A DNA stretch of 64,000 bases from Mucilaginibacter sp. CSA2-8R. Lineage in GTDB: Bacteria; Bacteroidota; Bacteroidia; Sphingobacteriales; Sphingobacteriaceae. The DNA lies in the NCBI RefSeq assembly GCF_038806765.1, contig NZ_CP152389.1:2294001-2358000 (forward strand), given 5' to 3'. Position numbers and translations under genes: made by a program. Below the pieces are notes generated by a model. The model was not told where the DNA came from. It did no database searches and saw only the letters and a program-made list of their open reading frames with translations. Positions 58,824-64,000 of the stretch are shown here, piece after piece (the stretch's first letter is position 1; each line of letters begins with the position of its first letter).

Positions 58824-59669
58824 TTATAATACGTCCAGTAATTTATCGCCCATCTTATTGAACAGCAAAACGCCAGCAGTTACAATGATGGTCATAAACA
58901 GCACACTAAATGTAATGGCGTTGAGCGTACCATGATAGGTGCCAGTAAAGGCTGCTCTGAACAATTCGAACATAGATGATAACGGATTGAGCATTACTAC
59001 CCAATTAACTTTTTGGGGAACAACAGATAATGTGAAAAAAACGGGCGTAACAAACATAAGTAGTCTGATAACTAATTGAGTTAAAGAAGTCAGATCACGG
59101 TACTTAGCTGTTAACACCGAAAAAATTAACCCTGCTCCAAAAGCAATACCCGACGTTATTACTACAGCAACCAACGCCAATGGCAGGGTGGAGGCATGAA
59201 AAGTTACCTGATTAGTAAGCGCGTAATAAGTAAATACTGAACCCAAAAGCAGTAATTGTACGCCGAATAAAAGTAACTGAAGTAATAAGGCTGAGAGGGC
59301 TACAATGACGCGTGGAAAGTATACCTTATTAAAAACGGCAGCATTTTGAGTAAATGTGCGTGATGTATTGGTAAAAATATCTGAAAACAGCGTCCACAAA
59401 GTAACACCAATCATATTAAACAGCATAGGCGGATAGCCATCAGTTTTTACACCAAGTATATTGTTGAATACAATAACAAATATACCCACCGTTAACAGAG
59501 GCTGAATCAGAACCCATAATGGTCCAAGTAAAGTTTGCTGATAGGCCCCCAAAAAGTCTTTTCGGGTTTGGCTCAACAATAAATCTTTGTAAAAATAAAG
59601 TTCTTTAAAATTTACAAACCATGAAGTTTTGCTGGTAATTTCCCATTCCCATTTTACTGATTTGGTCAT
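58824..59669 (-). CDS. wzm: ABC transporter permease for polysaccharide export (Wzm-like)
   Basis: The protein has 281 residues with six hydrophobic segments. ABC2 signatures: LYFYKDLLLSQTRKDFLGAY, LGPLWVLIQPLLTVGIFVIV, TNTSRTFTQNAAVFNKVYFP and LNPLSSMFELFRAAFTG near the end. It is the first gene of the minus-strand export operon and precedes the ATPase gene by 6 bases. Family knowledge: Wzm and Wzt together move undecaprenyl-linked O-antigen or similar polymers to the periplasm. Confidence 0.88.
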   Translation of the reverse strand: MTKSVKWEWEITSKTSWFVNFKELYFYKDLLLSQTRKDFLGAYQQTLLGPLWVLIQPLLTVGIFVIVFNNILGVKTDGYPPMLFNMIGVTLWTLFSDIFTNTSRTFTQNAAVFNKVYFPRVIVALSALLLQLLLFGVQLLLLGSVFTYYALTNQVTFHASTLPLALVAVVITSGIAFGAGLIFSVLTAKYRDLTSLTQLVIRLLMFVTPVFFTLSVVPQKVNWVVMLNPLSSMFELFRAAFTGTYHGTLNAITFSVLFMTIIVTAGVLLFNKMGDKLLDVL

Positions 59670-60438
59670 GCTTAATTGATTTTATGCGTTAAACAATAAA
59701 ATTGCCAGTGGTATTGTGACGCGAAATAATAAGGTCTTAAATAAATATATAAAAAAATAAGTGTAACTACAAGGTTGAAATTGTAGTTAAAGCTGGCGTA
59801 AGAGCATTGTTTTATAATAATAAACTATAGTTTAATAATATTTTTAATTATAATTAATATCTAAAAAAAATAGATTATATTTCCCAAAAGCATGAAAAGC
59901 ATCAATCCTTAATCATCCTTGCTCCGAAAGCCGAAGGCATATACGCAAAAAAGGTTTAAAAGGATTTGCAAGCATTAAAAAAAATCAGTTTGATATGTTA
60001 GACGTTGGAATTTTATTAAAATGACGTTAACCTGGTTACAAAGTATGTTGAAATCTACGGAAAGACTGTATTGTAAAAGAATTAACGCACTATTGCCCAT
60101 GCTACAGTTACTTTGCATTTAGCTGTAAGTTATGCGCCCGGCAAAGTGAAGTTTAAACGGATGAAAAGATTTAAGAAAAACTTACTTTCTTCGCTGCTTT
60201 TAGCATAGTCAAAATACTAACATAATTGAAATCTGATAAAAGCTTGAGCCGTGTTTCATAAGTTAATTAATGGACATCTTCATATATGGAGATGTGCCGG
60301 AGAAAAGTTTATTGATAAAATTATAGAAAGTTAATTTACAGCTTTGATTACTGCAAACTGAAATTATTAATGTGTTGTCAATAATTTTGTCTAAATGTCA
60401 GCTATAATATTTATAAAAAGCTCTGTTGCTTATAAAAG
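59670..60438. other. AT-rich noncoding stretch upstream of wzm-like gene
   Basis: About 770 bases without a gene that I can support. It contains the inverted repeats listed at 59764-59789 and 60274-60295, a 14-base palindrome at 59821-59834, and only very short open frames. It must hold the promoter of the export operon, but no TAnnTTTG box reading towards wzm stands out. Confidence 0.5.
59764..59789. repeat. 9-base inverted repeat upstream of export operon
   Basis: TAACTACAA and TTGTAGTTA are perfect reverse complements separated by 8 bases, centred about 107 bases before the wzm-like start. No T-run follows in either direction, so an operator or leader hairpin is more likely than a terminator. 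Confidence 0.4.
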
Positions 60439-60525
60439 CGGAGAGGGAGGGATTCAAACCCCCGGTACCTTTAACAGTACACCTGATTTCGAATCAGGCA
60501 CATTCGATCACTCTGACACCTCTCC
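60439..60525 (-). tRNA. tRNA-Ser (anticodon CGA)
   Basis: Read on the minus strand, the acceptor arms GGAGAGG and CCTCTCC pair perfectly, followed by discriminator G. The anticodon stem CCTGA/TCAGG encloses TTCGAAA, giving anticodon CGA, which reads UCG (serine). A long variable arm (with GTAC/GGTAC pairing) fits a class II serine tRNA, total 87 nucleotides. The T-loop is TTTGAAT. CCA is not encoded. The 305 bases between it and ssb hold a terminator and nothing else that I can support. Confidence 0.95.
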
Positions 60526-60773
60526 GTTTGATAACACAATGCCTAAATCATCGTTGGTAATGATTATCTACAGCTAGATCGCGGCGCTAAAAGTAAGTCG
60601 ATAACACAAGAAAAGCAAGATTGCCGGCTTCTTTATTGCAGTACCCAGCGTAAAGCCTTCGTTTATTGCGTCTTAATTTTAATGATTCAGGTTCTCGTGG
60701 TTTTCAATAAGCCTTAATGTGTATACCAAAAGTTTGTGTGCTTTAAGAAGCCGACCGATATACTATGAAAAAG

Positions 60774-60801
60774 CAAAAGCAGCCAACTCTGGCTGCTTTT
60801 G
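60774..60801 (-). terminator. Rho-independent terminator after ssb
   Basis: A perfect 12-base-pair stem (60774-60785 with 60790-60801) around a 4-base loop lies 30 bases beyond the ssb stop. Read on the minus strand it is followed by GCTTTTTC, giving the U-rich tail. Confidence 0.8.
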
Positions 60802-60830
60802 ACTATATTAAACCAAGGTTCGGTTACTCG

Positions 60831-61169
60831 CTAATTGGCGGCTGATAGTATTTCAAAATTGCTGGCCACAATTTCTGTTTTATAACGTTTAATGTTTTCC
60901 GCATCTACAAACGCCTTGGTATGCAGCTTTCCCTGAACGAAAACTAAGTCGTCCATTTTTAAATCAAAGCGCTTTAGGGACGGATTAGTTTCCTCTACCC
61001 TGATCTGGTGCGTCTCTTCGTGGTCAGTATCTCCTTTGGCCGAATGAATGACTTCTTTGGTTACTACACTAAAATACAACCAGCGTTCTTGATTATAATT
61101 GTGTAACCGTGGTTCTTTAGAAATTTTCCCTGCCAGCATTACCTTATTAATTCCTGCGTTGGTATACAT
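60831..61169 (-). CDS. ssb: Short single-stranded DNA-binding protein (SSB/OB fold)
   Basis: The protein has 112 residues. It begins INKVMLAGKISKEPRLHNYN and continues with WLYFSVVTKEVIHSAKGDTD and LVFVQGKLHTKAFVD, ending KTEIVASNFEILSAAN: the SSB OB-fold pattern. It stops right after the fold and lacks the glycine-rich linker and acidic DDDIPF-type tip with which housekeeping SSBs recruit repair partners. It is thus probably an accessory paralogue. It is divergent from xseA and ends in its own terminator. Confidence 0.85.
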   Translation of the reverse strand: MYTNAGINKVMLAGKISKEPRLHNYNQERWLYFSVVTKEVIHSAKGDTDHEETHQIRVEETNPSLKRFDLKMDDLVFVQGKLHTKAFVDAENIKRYKTEIVASNFEILSAAN

Positions 61170-61265
61170 AATGTATCTGAATTTAGCTTTCCGTTTAGTA
61201 AACGTTTGTTTTGTTGCCTGAGTTAAGTACCTGCTTGCTTATTTTAATAATTGCATAGTTTATAT

Positions 61266-61309
61266 CAAAACTATTCCGTATAACCGCCAATACTAATGTT
61301 TCAAAACTA
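61266..61309 (-). promoter_or_regulatory. Two candidate -7 elements for ssb in the ssb/xseA intergenic region
   Basis: On the minus strand TAGTTTTG occurs twice (61273-61266 and 61309-61302), each a TAnnTTTG match, 97 and 133 bases before the ssb start. A TTG lies upstream of the first but closer than the usual spacing. The remainder of the 394-base region 61170-61563 shows no gene. Confidence 0.3.
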
Positions 61310-61563
61310 AGCCGAATTGGTTTTCTTTCCAGCGTATTAATCCCAAATTGTGGTTGTGGTTTTTACGCAATATTTGATTGTTAAGACGCTTGTAAACCGT
61401 AACGGCAATAGGTGTATAGAATTGCAATTTTAGATATGTGTCGGGTTATATAGTAGTTTGAAGTATATAAGTGAGTTCAATAAGCGTGCATTTACATTCT
61501 AACTATTCAAATTAAAGCAAAAGGCCTACTTTTATATTTTAAAAACAGAACTATCAGTAAGCA

Positions 61564-62991
61564 TTGAGCAGCAATCACTTTTTACGTTTATCAGAGTTAT
61601 CCGGGCTCGTGTCTGAGGTTATGGAGCAGGTGTTTCAGGGCCGGGGCTTCTGGGTGATTGCCGACGTGACCAGCCATAGTTATAAACCTGGCAAAAATCA
61701 TCATTATTTTGATCTGGTAGAGAAAGAGCCAGGTAGCAGCACTTTGCTGGCGAGGTTTTCGGCCAGGGCATGGAACGAGGGGTCTGATCAAATTGCAGTG
61801 TTTGAAGAAACTACTGGCCAGCGCTTCACCAACGATATTAACGTATTGTTACTGGTAAGTGTAAATTACCATGCAGCATTCGGACTGCAACTGGTTGTGC
61901 ATAACATTGATGTCAACTTTACCTTAGGCACACTCGAAAAGCAAAAGCAAGCTAACCTGGCCCGTTTAGTCGATGAAAATCCTGACCATGTGCGCCTGGC
62001 AGACGGCGAGTACGTAACTTTTAACCAAGAATTGCATTTGCACAGCGTTTTACAGCGTTTAGCAGTAATTTCTTCCAGTACATCTGCCGGGTACGAAGAC
62101 TTTCAGCATACGTTGCAAAACAACAAACAGGGTTATGCATTCACTGTCGATGCATATTTTACAGTAGTGCAAGGGGAAAACAATGCCCGTTACATTGTTG
62201 AGCAACTTATAGCTATTTACCGATCCGGTATAAATTATGATGCAGTAATCATTATCCGTGGCGGAGGTGCACAAACTGATTTGCTCTTGTTTGAACAGTA
62301 TGCCATCGGCAAAGCCATTGCCCGCTTTCCGATTCCGGTTATTACTGGCATTGGTCACCAAAAAAATCAAACCGTTGCCGATTTAATGGCGCATACAGCC
62401 TTAAAAACACCAACGCAGGCAGCAGAGTTTATTATCGCACGTAACCGCGACTTTGCCGACTACATCAGCCTATTGCAAAATAGTATTGCCGTTAGGGCAC
62501 AGCAACACGTATCTGCTTGCCAGCAAGAGGTCTATGTAATGCATCAAACGTTGCGGCAGGCAGCATACGCAAGCTTAAATACCGCTAACAATAAATTGCA
62601 GCGAAGGGGTAACGAACTTGCGCACATCGGCCAGATTAAATGTTTAGAAGAAAAGCTGCACTTAACTCACTTGTCTGACAGGTTTGCCAAACTACCAGAT
62701 CAATTGTTATTTGAACGACAATGTGAGCTTGATACGCTGAATGCAAAATTGGGAAGTAACGTTTTTTCAAACCTCATTAACCATCGTCAGAGGTTAGAAA
62801 TGCACGCGCTGGTGCTGCGACTACTATCGCCCGATAGTATCTTACGTAAAGGCTTTGCTATATTGAAGCTTAAAGATGATGTCATTGATCGTAGTAAAGC
62901 CATTAAAATTGGCGATGAAGTGCAAATCACCACCGCCGATGAACGTTTGACAGCAAATATAACCAACATAACAAAACATGACAGAGGATAA
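61564..62991 (+). CDS. xseA: Exodeoxyribonuclease VII large subunit
   Basis: The protein has 475 residues. The N-terminal OB fold (LRLSELSGLVSEVMEQVFQG, FWVIADVTSHSYKPGKNHHY) is followed by the catalytic region with AVISSSTSAGYEDFQHTLQN, YDAVIIIRGGGAQTDLLLFE, VITGIGHQKNQTVADLMAHT and KTPTQAAEFI, then a long coiled-coil stretch and the C-terminal SPDSILRKGFAILKL. It starts with TTG: an in-frame stop lies three bases upstream and the first internal ATG would remove part of the OB fold. Family knowledge: with XseB it degrades single-stranded DNA to oligonucleotides. Its end overlaps xseB by 14 bases. Confidence 0.95.
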   Translation: MSSNHFLRLSELSGLVSEVMEQVFQGRGFWVIADVTSHSYKPGKNHHYFDLVEKEPGSSTLLARFSARAWNEGSDQIAVFEETTGQRFTNDINVLLLVSVNYHAAFGLQLVVHNIDVNFTLGTLEKQKQANLARLVDENPDHVRLADGEYVTFNQELHLHSVLQRLAVISSSTSAGYEDFQHTLQNNKQGYAFTVDAYFTVVQGENNARYIVEQLIAIYRSGINYDAVIIIRGGGAQTDLLLFEQYAIGKAIARFPIPVITGIGHQKNQTVADLMAHTALKTPTQAAEFIIARNRDFADYISLLQNSIAVRAQQHVSACQQEVYVMHQTLRQAAYASLNTANNKLQRRGNELAHIGQIKCLEEKLHLTHLSDRFAKLPDQLLFERQCELDTLNAKLGSNVFSNLINHRQRLEMHALVLRLLSPDSILRKGFAILKLKDDVIDRSKAIKIGDEVQITTADERLTANITNITKHDRG

Positions 62992-63187
62992 ATTAACCTA
63001 TGAGGCAGCCGCGGCCGAGCTCGCCGAAATAACAAAAGAGATGGAAGAGGACACGATAACGGTTGATGCGCTGTCGGCAAAAGTTAGACGGGGAGCCTAC
63101 TTGGTTAACTGGTGTAAAGCTCGCTTAAAAAGTACTGAGGATGATATAAAAAGTATTTTGGGTGATTTAGAAAATCCTGTCGAATAG
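62978..63187 (+). CDS. xseB: Exodeoxyribonuclease VII small subunit
   Basis: The protein has 69 residues. LTYEAAAAELAEITKEMEED, then VDALSAKVRRGAYLVNWCKA and a final helix LKSTEDDIKSILGD match the helical hairpin of XseB; the usual SLE...Y-x-RG pattern appears as SAKVRRGAYL. It overlaps xseA by 14 bases, the arrangement expected for the two subunits. Confidence 0.93.
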   Translation: MTEDKLTYEAAAAELAEITKEMEEDTITVDALSAKVRRGAYLVNWCKARLKSTEDDIKSILGDLENPVE

Positions 63188-63358
63188 TTTCAAAACCTCA
63201 ATTTGGCATCATAACAAGCATTAATGCGTCGATTAAAAAGATGTCTCAAAAGGGTAAGCAGCGGCTTAAATAAATTAGATAGTTGATGAAATTAAATAAT
63301 TATGGAAAAAAGTAAGCGCTTTAGGTATGTAGCACTATTATAGCCGTAACAAATCGTG

Positions 63359-63399
63359 TTTTGAGCACGTAAAGGCGGTTTTATATCTATTGCTCAAAA
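63359..63399 (+). repeat. 9-base inverted repeat immediately before the NRPS start
   Basis: TTTTGAGCA (63359-63367) and TGCTCAAAA (63391-63399) are perfect reverse complements separated by 23 bases; the second arm ends 3 bases before the ATG. It could be an operator or a leader hairpin next to the ribosome-binding region. The remaining ~170 bases after xseB show no feature. Confidence 0.4.
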
Positions 63400-63402
63400 T
63401 TT

Positions 63403-64000
63403 ATGTCTTTTCAGGATACGCCGCTTAACGAATCTTTGCTTGTTTCTAACATCGTTCAATTGGTTGAAGAGCAGGCTCGCTTAACGCCTGATGCAATTGC
63501 GTTAAAACATCATGATTCTTTTGTTTCGTATCAAAACTTAATTGAAAAGACAAATGCCTTGGCGGCTAACCTTATCCAACATAATGCGCAAGAACTTGTA
63601 ATTGGTTTAAGCACCACCCGAAACATTCAGAGCATTATAGCCTTACTTGCCATATTAAAAGCAGGCAAAGCTTATCTGCCCTTAAATCCAAGCCAACCCA
63701 CCTTAAGAAATACTGATATTATTAACGAAGCAGCTATTTTAAGCGTTATCGCTTCCGGTAGTGATTGTGATGTCTTTCGAGCATTAGGTTTAAAGGTAAT
63801 TGATGGTGGTGCGCAAAGGCAAGCACCAACAGCGTTAAAATATCCAACGCCGTCATTAGCTTATGTGATGTATACTTCCGGATCAACCGGTAGGCCTAAG
63901 GGGGTGGCCGTAGCGCATCAGGCAGCTATCAATCTGCAGTTATGGATGCAAAGTAATCTTCAGATCATTGTGGGTGCAAAAACCCTGCAGTATACACCGC
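63403..64000 (+). CDS. Nonribosomal peptide synthetase, N-terminal adenylation domain (3' end missing)
   Basis: The frame is open from ATG 63403 to the window end (199 codons). It begins directly with an adenylation domain: IVQLVEEQARLTPDAIALKH, SYQNLIEKTNALAANLIQHN (A1-A2 region), LAILKAGKAYLPLNPSQP, and the A3 ATP-binding motif YTSGSTGRPKG at 157-167. No condensation domain precedes it, so it is probably a loading module or a stand-alone A domain. The specificity residues lie beyond the window. It follows xseB after 215 bases and need not be co-transcribed. Confidence 0.85.
   Translation, partial: MSFQDTPLNESLLVSNIVQLVEEQARLTPDAIALKHHDSFVSYQNLIEKTNALAANLIQHNAQELVIGLSTTRNIQSIIALLAILKAGKAYLPLNPSQPTLRNTDIINEAAILSVIASGSDCDVFRALGLKVIDGGAQRQAPTALKYPTPSLAYVMYTSGSTGRPKGVAVAHQAAINLQLWMQSNLQIIVGAKTLQYTP

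Noticed and set aside
60395..60577. 60-codon + strand open frame across the tRNA-Ser locus
   Set aside because: It is generated by the tRNA gene sequence read on the opposite strand.

Overview
The window is a chromosomal segment of a Bacteroidota bacterium, most likely a soil or plant-associated member of the Sphingobacteriaceae (Mucilaginibacter/Pedobacter type). The signs are a SusC/SusD pair, dense runs of secreted carbohydrate-active enzymes, few Shine-Dalgarno sequences, candidate promoters of the Bacteroidota TAnnTTTG type, and a tRNA gene without an encoded CCA. No organism-specific marker allows a firmer name.

Layout: (1) 1-4549, a SusC-type receptor (5' end missing) and its SusD lipoprotein, closed by a strong hairpin terminator. 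(2) 4925-41613, nineteen genes on the + strand with gaps of at most 48 bases and no visible internal terminator. They encode a PL1 pectate lyase, a DUF6298-type protein, a GH140-like apiosidase, GH43, two sialidase-fold propellers, a CE20-like esterase, two GH2, two GH78, DUF3826, an STN-esterase fusion, a Tat-exported TIM barrel, a GH141-like protein carrying a rhamnose-mutarotase-like tail, a Gfo/Idh/MocA dehydrogenase with a sodium symporter, GH106 and GH127. A bidirectional terminator follows. (3) 41692-46358, minus strand: an AraC regulator, a second CE20-like esterase and a DUF5703 protein. (4) 46645-52570, plus strand, divergent from araC: Fe-alcohol dehydrogenase, DapA/NanA-family aldolase, PdxA2, four-carbon acid-sugar kinase (DUF1537) and a sodium:solute symporter. 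(5) 52638-59669, minus strand: polysaccharide export ABC transporter, glycosyltransferases, a deacetylase and an EEP-family phosphatase. (6) 60439-64000: tRNA-Ser(CGA), a short SSB, xseA-xseB and the first part of an NRPS adenylation domain.

The enzyme set in regions 1-3 fits a rhamnose-rich, acidic pectin. Several families (GH140, GH106, GH78, GH127, GH141, GH2, PL1, a CE19-like esterase) are those known from rhamnogalacturonan II (RG-II) depolymerisation in Bacteroides thetaiotaomicron. 

The most interesting proposal concerns region 4. All five of its genes can be explained by one substrate: the rare RG-II sugar Dha (3-deoxy-D-lyxo-heptulosaric acid). Retro-aldol cleavage would give pyruvate plus D-threuronate. 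Reduction of the aldehyde by the Fe-alcohol dehydrogenase gives D-threonate. D-threonate is a known substrate of DUF1537 kinase plus PdxA2, yielding DHAP and CO2. The stereochemistry works out on paper, but the assignment is inference and has not been tested.
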